Below are positions 15,964-23,618 of a DNA stretch of 33,509 nucleotides, piece after piece; position 1 is the stretch's first letter; each line of letters starts with the position of its first letter. The stretch is from the NCBI RefSeq assembly GCF_000308815.1, contig NZ_BAFX01000105.1, forward strand, positions 1 through 33,509. Reading direction: 5' to 3'. The notes beneath the pieces were generated by a model. It worked only from the letters and a program-made list of their open reading frames with translations, did no database searches and was not told where the DNA came from. Source of the DNA: Nocardia concava NBRC 100430. Lineage in GTDB: Bacteria; Actinomycetota; Actinomycetes; Mycobacteriales; Mycobacteriaceae. The position numbers and the translations under genes are program-made.

Positions 15964-16081
15964 CTCCCCCGCCTCTCCGTGACTTCAGCGGACAGCTGAG
16001 AGCCGTACCGGTTGGCAGTCCGTACTTTCGTTGGGTGCCGAAACAATTTTAGGGGTACCCGGCGAGTTACCCCGGTCGGCA

Positions 16082-16141
16082 CGAAATCAGTTGCCCGGTC
16101 GGGCAACGATTTCGCGCCCCCCGATGTGCATCGGAGGGCGC
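16082..16141. terminator. two back-to-back hairpins after gatA
   Basis: Hairpin one (16082-16114) centres on GTTGCCCGGTCGGGCAAC and extends outward through AAATC/GATTT with one bulged base. Hairpin two (16114-16141) pairs GCGCCCCCCGATG with CATCGGAGGGCGC with one mismatch. The pair lies about 75 bases past the gatA stop in its direction of transcription and upstream of the kinase-hydrolase gene, which reads the same way. There is no T-run. Two GGGTACCC palindromes (16053-16060 and 16148-16155) flank the pair. Confidence 0.55.
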
Positions 16142-16214
16142 GATCGAGGGTACCCGAAAGTGACCGGACGACGTTGCGTGCTTTTCGGTTATCGCGTTCG
16201 CCGATGTTGCTTGA

Positions 16215-17684
16215 TCAGGCGATCGGGCCGCGGGCCGCCTCGTAGGCCGCGCCGACGCGGTACAGGCGGTCGTCGGCCAGCGCGGGGGCCATGATCTGCA
16301 GGCCGACCGGCAGACCGTCATCCGAGCTGAGGCCGGACGGGACCGACATGGCGCAGTGCCCGGCCAGGTTCGTGGGCAGCGTGCACAGGTCGGACAGGTA
16401 CATGGCCAGCGGGTCGTTGACCTTCTCGCCCAGCTTCCACGGCGTGAACGGGCTGGTCGGCGAGACCAGCACGTCGACCGACTCGTAGGCCTTGTCGAAG
16501 TCCCGCGCGATCAGGTTGCGGACCTTGTTGGCCTGGCCGTAGTAGGCGTCGTAGTAGCCCGAGGACAGCGCGTAGGTGCCGATCATGATGCGGCGCTTGA
16601 CCTCTGGACCCAGCCCGGCCTCACGGGTCATGGACATGACCTGCTCGGCGGAATGGGTGCCGTCGTCGCCGACGCGCAGGCCGTAGCGCATGGCGTCGAA
16701 GCGCGCCAGGTTCGAGGACACCTCGGACGGCAGGATCAGGTAGTAGGCGGGGAGCGCGTACTCGAAGTGCGGGCACGACACCTCGATCACCTCGGCGCCC
16801 AGGTCCTTGAGCTGCGCGACCGCGGCATCGAAGGAGGAGATGACGCCGGGCTGGTAGGACTCCGAGTGAAGTTCCTTCACCACACCGACTTTCACACCCT
16901 TCAGATCGCCCTTGGCGCCCTCGCGGGCGGCGGCGACCACCGGCGGCACCGGCACGTTGCGCGAGGTCGAGTCGCGCGGGTCGTAACCCGCGATGACCTC
17001 GTGCAGCAGCGCGGTGTCCAGCACGGTACGACCACACGGGCCACCCTGATCCAGCGAGGACGCACACGCGACCAGGCCGTAGCGGGACACGGTGCCGTAG
17101 GTCGGCTTGGTGCCGACGGTCGCGGTGACCGCGGCGGGCTGGCGGATCGAGCCACCGGTGTCGGTGCCGATCGCCAGCGGCGCCTGGTAGGAGGCCAGCG
17201 CGGCGGCCGAGCCGCCACCCGAACCACCCGGAATCCTGTCGGTGTCCCAGGGATTGCGGGTCGGGCCGTAGGCCGAGTTCTCGGTGGACGAACCCATGGC
17301 GAACTCGTCCATGTTCGTCTTGCCGAGGATCGGGATGCCCGCCTCGCGCAGCTTGCTGGTGACCGTCGCGTCGTACGGCGACACCCAGCCCTCGAGCATC
17401 TTCGACCCGCAGGTGGTCGGCATGTCGGTGGTGGTGAAAACGTCCTTGAGCGCCAACGGAACACCAGCCAGCGGCGAGACGACCTTGCCGCCGGCGACCT
17501 GGCGGTCCACCTCGGCGGCGGTCAGCAGCGCCTGCTCACCGGCCACGTGCAGGAAGGCGTTGATCTCCCCGTCGACCGCGGCGATGCGCTGGATGTGCGC
17601 CTCGGTGACCTCGACCGAGGACACCTCACGCGCGTGGATCTTGTCCGCGAGATCGGCCGCGGACAACTTCGTCAGGTCGGTCAT
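16215..17684 (-). CDS. gatA: aspartyl/glutamyl-tRNA amidotransferase subunit A
   Basis: GatA is the glutaminase of the GatCAB complex. It frees ammonia to convert Glu-tRNA(Gln), and Asp-tRNA(Asn) where needed, to the amidated form. The protein has 489 residues. The amidase Ser-cisSer-Lys triad is visible: Lys80 in LALKDVF, Ser155 in the glycine-rich PGGSGGGSAA, and Ser179 in GTDTGGSIRQPA. The ATG overlaps the gatC stop (ATGA), so the two are coupled. gatB is not in the window; downstream there is instead the kinase-hydrolase fusion. In M. tuberculosis the order is gatC-gatA-pfkA-gatB (recalled), so this locus is rearranged. Confidence 0.98.
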   Translation of the reverse strand: MTDLTKLSAADLADKIHAREVSSVEVTEAHIQRIAAVDGEINAFLHVAGEQALLTAAEVDRQVAGGKVVSPLAGVPLALKDVFTTTDMPTTCGSKMLEGWVSPYDATVTSKLREAGIPILGKTNMDEFAMGSSTENSAYGPTRNPWDTDRIPGGSGGGSAAALASYQAPLAIGTDTGGSIRQPAAVTATVGTKPTYGTVSRYGLVACASSLDQGGPCGRTVLDTALLHEVIAGYDPRDSTSRNVPVPPVVAAAREGAKGDLKGVKVGVVKELHSESYQPGVISSFDAAVAQLKDLGAEVIEVSCPHFEYALPAYYLILPSEVSSNLARFDAMRYGLRVGDDGTHSAEQVMSMTREAGLGPEVKRRIMIGTYALSSGYYDAYYGQANKVRNLIARDFDKAYESVDVLVSPTSPFTPWKLGEKVNDPLAMYLSDLCTLPTNLAGHCAMSVPSGLSSDDGLPVGLQIMAPALADDRLYRVGAAYEAARGPIA

Positions 17685-17980
17685 TCGCCCTCTCCCAGAA
17701 TCTGCGGAACCATGAACCGCTGCTCCTCGACCGCCGGAGCCATGGCCAAGGCCTGCTCCGGAGTCAGGCAGGGCTGCTCCACGTCCGGGCGGGTGACATT
17801 GGTCTCCGGATTCGGGGAAGCGGTGGCGGGCACATCGGCGGCGGCGACCTGCGAGATCTGCGCGACGTGGGTCAGGATGGAATCCAGCTGACCGGCGTAC
17901 AGATCGAGTTCGTCGTCCGTCAAAGCGAGCCGGGACAGCCGGGCGAGGTGAGCGACCTCGTCCCTGGAGATGGCGGGCAC
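17681..17980 (-). CDS. gatC: aspartyl/glutamyl-tRNA amidotransferase subunit C
   Basis: This 99-residue protein starts at a GTG (17980) preceded by AAAGGGG. It shows the GatC pattern: I-S-R-D-E-V-A-H-L-A-R-L-S-R-L-A-L near the N-terminus, D-E-L-D-L-Y-A-G-Q-L-D-S-I-L in the middle, and the closing R-F-M-V-P-Q-I-L. GatC wraps around GatA and GatB and helps assemble the complex. The stop overlaps the gatA start by 4 bases. It is divergent from the ACT-domain gene across a 244-bp gap in which I see no clear promoter motif, though both promoters must lie there. Confidence 0.97.
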   Translation of the reverse strand: MPAISRDEVAHLARLSRLALTDDELDLYAGQLDSILTHVAQISQVAAADVPATASPNPETNVTRPDVEQPCLTPEQALAMAPAVEEQRFMVPQILGEGE

Positions 17981-18224
17981 CGCGGGACCCCTTTCGGCAT
18001 GGTTCGAGCTTGGTGATTGGCCATCCGACAGCCTAGTGGGTGTCCGCGGGCCACCGGTCGCAGGTGTGCGCGAGACCTGGCACCATCGATGTTGTAACCG
18101 ATGGGTGAGTGGTCCACGCCACAGGGTTGGCTCGATTCGATAACCAGCTCTCGAGGGTGTAAGTATTGCGGGACTCGGGTACCCGTCCGAAAGTTTCGGT
18201 CGCACAGTAAAGAAAGGAAGGCAC

Positions 18225-18875
18225 GTGTCATACCTGCTTCGCGTGCAACTTCCGGATCGCCCGGGGAGTCTCGGATCGCTGGCGCTGGCGCTGGGATCGG
18301 TCGGCGCGGACATCCTCTCGCTGGATGTCGTCGAGCGCGGTGACGGATTCGCGATCGACGATCTCGTGGTCGAGGTACCCCCGGGCGCACTGCCCGACAC
18401 CCTGATCACCGCGGCCGAATCGCTGCACGATGTGCAGGTCGATTCGCTGCGCCCGTACTCCGGGATGCTCGACACCCACCGCGAGCTGGAGCTGATCGAC
18501 CAGGTCGCCAATGCCCGCGACGATCGGCTGCAGGTGCTGGTCGACGGGGTGCCGCGCGTGCTGCGGGTGGGGTGGTCGACGGTGATCGACATGGGGCCGC
18601 AAGGGGCTTACCGCGTGGTGGGGTCGCAGAGCGCGCCCTCGACGCAGGCCGGTTCCGCGCCGTGGATGCCGCTGGAGAAGCCGGCGGTGCTCGACGGCGA
18701 GGGCGACTGGGTGCCGCAGCTGTGGAAGGACATGGACACCAAGCTGGCCGCCGCGCCGCTGGGGAACACCGGGAAGGTGTTGCTGCTGGGTCGTCCGGGT
18801 GGGCCGGACTTCCGGCCTTCGGAGATCGCGCGGCTGGGGTACCTGGCCGGGATCATCGCGACCGTGCTCGGCTGA
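18225..18875 (+). CDS. ACT-domain protein (Rv3013-like)
   Basis: The protein has 216 residues. The GTG at 18225 follows GGAAGG with a short spacer. The N-terminus (S-Y-L-L-R-V-Q-L-P-D-R-P-G-S-L-G-S-L-A) is a typical ACT domain, a small-molecule (usually amino acid) binding fold, covering about residues 1-75. The rest is a region of about 140 residues without a motif I know. It corresponds in position to the ACT-domain gene next to gatC in mycobacteria. A regulatory or amino-acid sensing role is likely, with ligand unknown. A good hairpin terminator follows at 18923. Confidence 0.88.
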   Translation: MSYLLRVQLPDRPGSLGSLALALGSVGADILSLDVVERGDGFAIDDLVVEVPPGALPDTLITAAESLHDVQVDSLRPYSGMLDTHRELELIDQVANARDDRLQVLVDGVPRVLRVGWSTVIDMGPQGAYRVVGSQSAPSTQAGSAPWMPLEKPAVLDGEGDWVPQLWKDMDTKLAAAPLGNTGKVLLLGRPGGPDFRPSEIARLGYLAGIIATVLG

Positions 18876-18922
18876 GCCTCGTCGTGTAACAAGCTGAAGT
18901 CTTTTCTCGCACAGCGCTTTCG

Positions 18923-18952
18923 CGCCTCCGCCGGTTTCGGCGGGGGCGTTTT
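18923..18952 (+). terminator. intrinsic terminator after the ACT-domain gene
   Basis: CGCCTCCGCCG (18923-18933) pairs with CGGCGGGGGCG (18938-18948) across a GTTT loop with one G-T type mismatch, and is followed by TTTT at 18949-18952. It lies 48 bases beyond the stop and is the most classical terminator in the window. Confidence 0.8.
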
Positions 18953-18993
18953 CGCGTTCGGGGTGTGCCGGGGTCGGCGAATGTGACGACAAA

Positions 18994-19068
18994 TACGTAG
19001 GAACTTAGTAGATTCACAGCCTTTACCTACTATTCAACTACGTAGGAGATCTACGGTCGTACTTAGTA
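18994..19068 (+). promoter_or_regulatory. AT-rich repeated motifs upstream of the secreted protein pair
   Basis: TACGTAGGA occurs at 18994-19002 and 19039-19047, and ACTTAGTA at 19003-19010 and 19061-19068. In the first unit they abut; in the second they are 13 bases apart. TACTAT at 19028-19033 could be a -10 element. The region is clearly more AT-rich than its surroundings and lies 50-125 bp in front of the gene at 19120. The arrangement suggests an operator, for a regulator I cannot name. Confidence 0.5.
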
Positions 19069-19119
19069 CGATAAGTCACCGACGTGACCTGAACCGGCAA
19101 GCAGGAAGGCAAAGAAGCC

Positions 19120-19581
19120 ATGCAGCAAGCCCATCGATCACGCCCGACCCTCCGACGGGTCAACCTCCTCCTGGCCCCGCTCGCGGGCGCCGCCGCGGCG
19201 GTGCTCGCCGCCGGACCCGCGGCCGCCGAATCCCTCTCCCGCGAAACCAGTTCCAATGATTCCCACTCCTCCGGAACGCTCAGCGGCCGCGGTCTGACCG
19301 GCGACGGCCCCGGCGGCAACTCGCGCTCGGGCAACTCCGGCGGCGGCATCGTGAACCCCGGCAACGATCACACCGGAATCCACGCGAACGACCCGTTCGG
19401 CTACTACCACACCGACATGAATCCCGTTCTGCAGAACCAGCATCCGCGTGCCGTCGAGCCCTCCCCGGACCCCTACAACCTCCCCCTCAACAGGCGCGCC
19501 GGCAGCCCCGCCACTTGGAGTCCGTCCTACAACGCGGACGGCTCCTACACCGTCTGCCGCCCGCACGCCAGCTTCTGCTGA
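19120..19581 (+). CDS. secreted hypothetical protein, Gly/Ser/Asn-rich
   Basis: The function is not recognised. This 153-residue protein starts with ATG behind GGAAGGCAAAGAAG. A basic N-terminus (R-R) and hydrophobic stretch at about 17-33 end in AAGPAAAE, a standard signal-peptidase I site. The mature part is low-complexity at first (Ser, Gly, Asn), then Pro/Tyr-rich, with two cysteines in the last ten residues (V-C-R-P-H-A-S-F-C) that may form a small disulfide loop. It lies 25 bases upstream of another secreted protein gene, and the two are likely co-transcribed from the AT-rich region at 18994-19068. Confidence 0.75.
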   Translation: MQQAHRSRPTLRRVNLLLAPLAGAAAAVLAAGPAAAESLSRETSSNDSHSSGTLSGRGLTGDGPGGNSRSGNSGGGIVNPGNDHTGIHANDPFGYYHTDMNPVLQNQHPRAVEPSPDPYNLPLNRRAGSPATWSPSYNADGSYTVCRPHASFC

Positions 19582-19606
19582 CCGACGCCGAGACCGGGAG
19601 CCTGAA

Positions 19607-20137
19607 ATGCCTACCGCCGCAACCCAACGCTTCCGCCGCGCGGCCGCCACGCCGATCGCCATCGCCGCCCTGACCGTGGGTGGAGTGCCGCTCGCCGCGG
19701 CCGCGGAGGCCGAGCCCGGCGAACGCAAGTCCCGAGCCAGTGCCGGATGCCTGTGGGCGGGAACGACTTACGCGCAGAACAGCACCGTCTCAGCGGGCGG
19801 CACCACCTTCCGCTGCGGCACCGACGCGGGCGGGCCGTACTGGTTCGCCAACCAATCCGCCGGCCCGGTCCAATCGGTCCCCAGCCCCGGCGCCCTCTCG
19901 TCCCCGGTCGGCCAATTCAGCCCCGGCGCAAGACAACCCGGCACCAGCTACAACGACTACTGCGTAGGCAACCAACTGATCCCCGGGACCGACGACATCT
20001 ATCAGGTAGTCCGCCTCCCCAACGGACCCCAACTCTGGAAAGCCACCCAACCCATCTCGCAGTGGACCTTCGACGGCCCCCGCCCGGCCCCCACCTGGCG
20101 CACCGCCTCCCTCTGCATAGACGGCACCCTCACCTAG
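19607..20137 (+). CDS. secreted hypothetical protein with four cysteines
   Basis: The function is not recognised. The ATG at 19607 lies behind GGGAG with a 7-base gap, and gives 176 residues. The signal peptide has RFRR and a hydrophobic core (IAIAALTVGGVPLAAAA) with probable cleavage after AAAAEA. The mature chain has cysteines in S-A-G-C-L-W, F-R-C-G-T, D-Y-C-V-G and S-L-C-I-D, enough for two disulfides, and several aromatic residues in the second half. It forms a pair with the preceding secreted protein. Hairpins at 20143-20201 close the unit. Confidence 0.75.
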   Translation: MPTAATQRFRRAAATPIAIAALTVGGVPLAAAAEAEPGERKSRASAGCLWAGTTYAQNSTVSAGGTTFRCGTDAGGPYWFANQSAGPVQSVPSPGALSSPVGQFSPGARQPGTSYNDYCVGNQLIPGTDDIYQVVRLPNGPQLWKATQPISQWTFDGPRPAPTWRTASLCIDGTLT

Positions 20138-20142
20138 ACCCC

Positions 20143-20201
20143 GCCCGCGAGACCTCCTGCGGGCCAGCGAGGTTGGCTGGCTCGGCCCCTGCGGCCGAGC
20201 C
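20143..20201 (+). terminator. two hairpins after the secreted protein pair
   Basis: GCCCGC (20143-20148) pairs with GCGGGC (20159-20164), and GGCTCGGCC (20179-20187) pairs perfectly with GGCCGAGCC (20193-20201) over a 5-base loop. They lie between convergent genes (the secreted pair on plus and the GNAT gene on minus), so they can serve both directions. There is no T-run. Confidence 0.55.
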
Positions 20202-20222
20202 GGTCCGCCGACCATCCGCCTG

Positions 20223-20720
20223 TCAGAGGGGGAGGCGCATGACTGTCAGCGGTAGTCCCGCGTCGGTTTTCCAGTCGCGGTCGGGGGTGTGCTGGAAGCC
20301 CAGACGGTCGTACATGCGACGGGCGTCCTGCATGGTGGGCATGGTTGTCAGCACTACCGCATCGAAGGATTCGGCTCGGGCAGTCTCGATTACCCGATTC
20401 ATGAGTGCGGTGCCGACACCGAGACCCCGGGCTCGCTTGGAGACTGCGAGCATGCGGAATTCGAGTTCGCCGGGGCGGGCGATGTCGGCGAACGGGGTGC
20501 CGGGTCTGGCCATGGTGAGTGAGCCGAGTAGTTCGTCGCCACGTACGGCCACCAGGATCTCGGCCGATGCCGCGCGGGTGGCGGTGTCGGCGAGCTCCGC
20601 CACATAAAGGCTTTGCGGATTCACGTGCCCCTCGCCCACATAGACCTCGACGGTCAGCTCACCGATCGCCGCGAAATCACGCGGCTCGGCAACCCGAATC
20701 TCCACTCCACCTTCACCCAT
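20223..20720 (-). CDS. GNAT-family N-acetyltransferase
   Basis: This 165-residue cytosolic enzyme should transfer an acetyl group from acetyl-CoA to an unknown amine. The fold is visible as strand I-R-V-A-E-P-R-D, strand E-I-L-V-A-V-R-G-D-E-L-L-G-S, E-L-E-F-R-M-L-A-V, then the acetyl-CoA loop R-A-R-G-L-G-V-G-T-A-L and the closing A-R-R-M-Y-D-R-L-G-F. The ATG at 20720 is preferred because GGAG lies 8 bases upstream, with two GTG codons directly before it as alternatives. It lies 108 bases downstream of ligA on the same strand, separated by a strong palindrome. Confidence 0.92.
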   Translation of the reverse strand: MGEGGVEIRVAEPRDFAAIGELTVEVYVGEGHVNPQSLYVAELADTATRAASAEILVAVRGDELLGSLTMARPGTPFADIARPGELEFRMLAVSKRARGLGVGTALMNRVIETARAESFDAVVLTTMPTMQDARRMYDRLGFQHTPDRDWKTDAGLPLTVMRLPL

Positions 20721-20766
20721 CACCACAACTCCATCCTCACATCACCCAATACCGATCTGGACCATC

Positions 20767-20827
20767 GATCACCATGCACTGGGGCAGGCGTTTACCGAGA
20801 AGGGGCCTGCGCCAGTGCATGGTGATC
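20767..20827 (+). terminator. 61-bp palindrome with 23-bp stem after ligA
   Basis: GATCACCATGCACTGGGGCA and three further bases (20767-20789) pair with 20805-20827 with a single mismatch; the loop is 15 bases. The right edge is two bases from the ligA stop, so it becomes the 3' end of the ligA message and probably works as a terminator, and possibly for mRNA stability. The near-perfect long stem resembles the other dispersed palindromes in the window, but the sequence is unrelated to them. Confidence 0.65.
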
Positions 20828-20828
20828 T

Positions 20829-22916
20829 TTACGAGACGGCTTCGGGGCCGCCTTCGAGGAGTTTGACGAAGCCCTCCTCGTCGAGGATGGGGACGCCGAG
20901 TTCCTCCGCCTTGTCGGCCTTCGAGCCGGGCGAATCGCCGATGACTACGAAAGCTGTTTTCTTGGAGACGGATCCGGCGGCCTTGCCGCCGCGGATGAGG
21001 ATCGCCTCCTTCGCACCGTCGCGGGTGAAGGTCTGCAGGGAGCCCGTCACCACGATGGAGAGGCCCTCGAGGTTGCGTTCGATGGACTCGTCGCGCTCGT
21101 CCTCCATGCGGACGCCGGCGGCGGCCCACTTGTCGACGATGTCGAGATGCCAGGGGACGGTGAACCATTCGGTGACCGCGGCGGCGATGGTGGGGCCGAC
21201 ACCGTCGGTGGCGGCGAGTTCCTCGGCCGACGCCTCGCGGATGCGGTCCATGCTGCCGAAGGCGGTGGCCAGGGCGCGGGCGGCGGTGGGGCCCGCGTGC
21301 CGGATGGAGAGGGCGACCAGTACGCGCCACAGCGGGCGATCCTTGGCCGACTCCAGATTCTCCAGCAGCCGTTTGCCATTGGCGGACAGCGTGCCGTTCT
21401 TATTGGTGAACAGCGTGGTGGTGAGCAGCTTGTCCTCATCCAGCGAGAACAGATCGCCCTCATCGCTGATCGCACCCGACTTCAGCAGGTCGATGGCGGC
21501 CTCGTAGCCCAGCGCCTCGATATCGAACGCGCCGCGCCCGGCCACGTGGAACACCCGCTCCCGCAACTGCGCCGGACAGTACTGCTGGTTGGGGCAGCGG
21601 ATATCGGCATCGCCCTCCTTGGCGGGCGCCAGTTCGGTGCCGCATTCGGGGCAGTGCGTGGGCATGACGAAGGCGCGCTCGCTGCCGTCGCGGGCATCGA
21701 CCACCGGGCCCAGCACCTCGGGAATCACGTCACCGGCCTTGCGGATGGTGACGGTGTCGCCGATGAGCACGCCCTTGCGCTGCACCTCGGAGGCATTGTG
21801 CAGGGTCGCCATGGCCACCGTGGAGCCCGCGACGGTGACCGGCTGCATGACCGCGAACGGCGTAACCCGGCCCGTGCGACCGACATTCACCTGAATGTCG
21901 AGCAGCTTGGTGGTGGCCTCCTCCGGCGGGTACTTGTAGGCGATGGCCCAGCGCGGCGCGCGCGAGGTCGAGCCCAGGCGGCGCTGCAGGCTGAATTCGT
22001 CGACCTTGATGACCTGGCCGTCGATCTCGTGCTCGATATCGTGGCGGTGCTCGCCCCAGTAGTTGATGCGGTCGACCACCGCGTCTGCGCCCTGCACGCG
22101 GACGGTATGCGCCGAGACCGGCAGACCCCAGGAGGCCAGCGCCCGATACGCCTCGTACTGCGACTCCGGCGCGAAGCCCTCCAGCCGCCCGAAACCGTGA
22201 CAGATCATGCGCAGCCGCCGCCGGGCCGTCACCGCCGGATCCTTCTGCCGCAGCGAACCGGCGGCGGTATTGCGCGGATTCGCGTACGGCGGTTTGCCTT
22301 CCGCGACAATCGACGCATTGAGCGCCTCGAAGTCGGCCAGCGTCATGAACGCCTCGCCGCGCACCTCGAGCAGCTTCGGCACCGGGAAGTCCTCGCTGTG
22401 GGTCAGCTCGTGCGGAATGTCCTCGATGGTGCGGGCATTGAGGGTGACGTCCTCACCCGTGCGCCCGTCGCCGCGGGTCGCGCCGCGCACCAGCTTGCCG
22501 TCCTCGTAGACGAGGTTGAGCGCGACACCGTCGATCTTCACCTCGCAGACGTAGTGGATGTCCGCCCCGGCGTCGGCCTCGACCTTGGCGATCCACTGCC
22601 GCATCTCGTCCTCGTTGAAGACGTTGTCCAGCGAGTACATCCGCTCCAGGTGATCGACCGGCGCGAACTCGGTGGTGAACCCGCCCCCGACCACCTGGGT
22701 CGGCGAATCCGGTGTGCGTAGATCCGGATGCGCCTCCTCAAGCGCCACCAGCCGATTGAACAGCTCGTCGAACTCACCGTCGGTGATGATCGGCGCGTCC
22801 CGCACGTAGTAGCGGAACTGATGGTCGCGAACCTCCTCCGCCAGCCGCTGCCACTCGACCCGCTCGTCCCCGCTCGCCGCGGTGATCTCCACGCCTGATT
22901 CGCTCACAACAGGCAC
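20829..22916 (-). CDS. ligA: NAD-dependent DNA ligase
   Basis: LigA seals nicks during replication and repair, using NAD as adenylate donor. The protein has 695 residues, the usual length. In order it shows the Ia domain (RYYVRDAPI, where the Tyr pair binds NMN), the adenylation site C-E-V-K-I-D-G with Lys127, an OB fold, a Cys4 zinc finger (H-C-P-E-C-G and later R-C-P-N and Y-C-P-A-Q), helix-hairpin-helix repeats, and a C-terminal BRCT domain (G-L-S-I-V-V-T-G-S-L). The GTG at 22916 has GGGGAG 7 bases upstream; a second GTG at 22907 is possible. The gene position between the ACT-domain gene and a MetE-like gene agrees with mycobacteria. Confidence 0.98.
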   Translation of the reverse strand: MPVVSESGVEITAASGDERVEWQRLAEEVRDHQFRYYVRDAPIITDGEFDELFNRLVALEEAHPDLRTPDSPTQVVGGGFTTEFAPVDHLERMYSLDNVFNEDEMRQWIAKVEADAGADIHYVCEVKIDGVALNLVYEDGKLVRGATRGDGRTGEDVTLNARTIEDIPHELTHSEDFPVPKLLEVRGEAFMTLADFEALNASIVAEGKPPYANPRNTAAGSLRQKDPAVTARRRLRMICHGFGRLEGFAPESQYEAYRALASWGLPVSAHTVRVQGADAVVDRINYWGEHRHDIEHEIDGQVIKVDEFSLQRRLGSTSRAPRWAIAYKYPPEEATTKLLDIQVNVGRTGRVTPFAVMQPVTVAGSTVAMATLHNASEVQRKGVLIGDTVTIRKAGDVIPEVLGPVVDARDGSERAFVMPTHCPECGTELAPAKEGDADIRCPNQQYCPAQLRERVFHVAGRGAFDIEALGYEAAIDLLKSGAISDEGDLFSLDEDKLLTTTLFTNKNGTLSANGKRLLENLESAKDRPLWRVLVALSIRHAGPTAARALATAFGSMDRIREASAEELAATDGVGPTIAAAVTEWFTVPWHLDIVDKWAAAGVRMEDERDESIERNLEGLSIVVTGSLQTFTRDGAKEAILIRGGKAAGSVSKKTAFVVIGDSPGSKADKAEELGVPILDEEGFVKLLEGGPEAVS

Positions 22917-23050
22917 TCTATCGCTCCCCGCCGACAGGTTTGATCAACATTCCCGCACGTCGCGCCGTGTTATCGAGGTTCGCGAGCCGGTCGCTCGAGC
23001 GAATTCCGAGGCCCGGGAACACCGCCGCAATCGCCCCGGTTGCAGCTGTC

Positions 23051-23470
23051 ATGGACCTTGCCGAGGCACTCGATTTCGCGCGCTCCCACCATCGTTCGGT
23101 GCTGACCACCATTCGCCGCGACACCCGCCCGCAGCTGTCGAATGTCACGCACTGGACCGGTGACGACGGCATCATCCGCATCTCCATCACCGCCGACCGT
23201 GCCAAGTACCACAACCTGCGCCGCGAACCCTGGGCCGCGCTGCACGTCACCAGCGATGACTTCTGGTCCTACGCGGTCCTCGAGGGCGAGACCGTCCTCT
23301 CCCCGGTGGCCGCCGACCCGCACGACGAGACCGTCGAGGAACTGATCCGCTACTACCGCGCGATCAGCGGCGAGCATCCGGACTGGGACGATTACCGGCG
23401 CGCCATGGTCACCGATCGTCGTGCCGTCGTCCGTTTCGCACCCAATCGCGCCTACGGCCTGACGCGCTGA
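23051..23470 (+). CDS. PPOX-class flavin/F420-dependent oxidoreductase
   Basis: This 139-residue protein has the split beta-barrel pattern of the pyridoxamine-phosphate-oxidase-like superfamily: S-V-L-T-T-I-R-R-D-T-R-P-Q-L-S-N-V near the start, R-I-S-I-T-A-D-R-A-K-Y-H-N-L-R-R and A-A-L-H-V-T-S in the middle. Proteins of this size in actinobacteria are often F420-dependent (the TIGR03618 group), which is the best guess here; FMN is the alternative. The ATG at 23051 starts at the usual helix (M-D-L-A-E-A-L-D-F-A). A longer reading from 22940 lacks family support. The ribosome binding site is weak. Confidence 0.85.
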   Translation: MDLAEALDFARSHHRSVLTTIRRDTRPQLSNVTHWTGDDGIIRISITADRAKYHNLRREPWAALHVTSDDFWSYAVLEGETVLSPVAADPHDETVEELIRYYRAISGEHPDWDDYRRAMVTDRRAVVRFAPNRAYGLTR

Positions 23471-23510
23471 CGGGGTGCTGTCGTGCGCTGACAAGGTTGG
23501 CGCACACCGC

Positions 23511-23537
23511 CATTCGGCCATAGTGAAAATCCGAATG
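23511..23537 (+). other. short inverted repeat before the AAA ATPase gene
   Basis: CATTCGG (23511-23517) and CCGAATG (23531-23537) are exact inverted copies 13 bases apart, 82 bases in front of the ATPase start and 41 after the oxidoreductase stop. It may be a weak terminator or a binding site. Confidence 0.35.
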
Positions 23538-23618
23538 TCGCCATCCGGCTGCTGAGCGACGGAATCGTCCGAATAAGGTGAGTCGCATTTCCGACCCGCT
23601 ACCGGCAGGATGTCCAAG

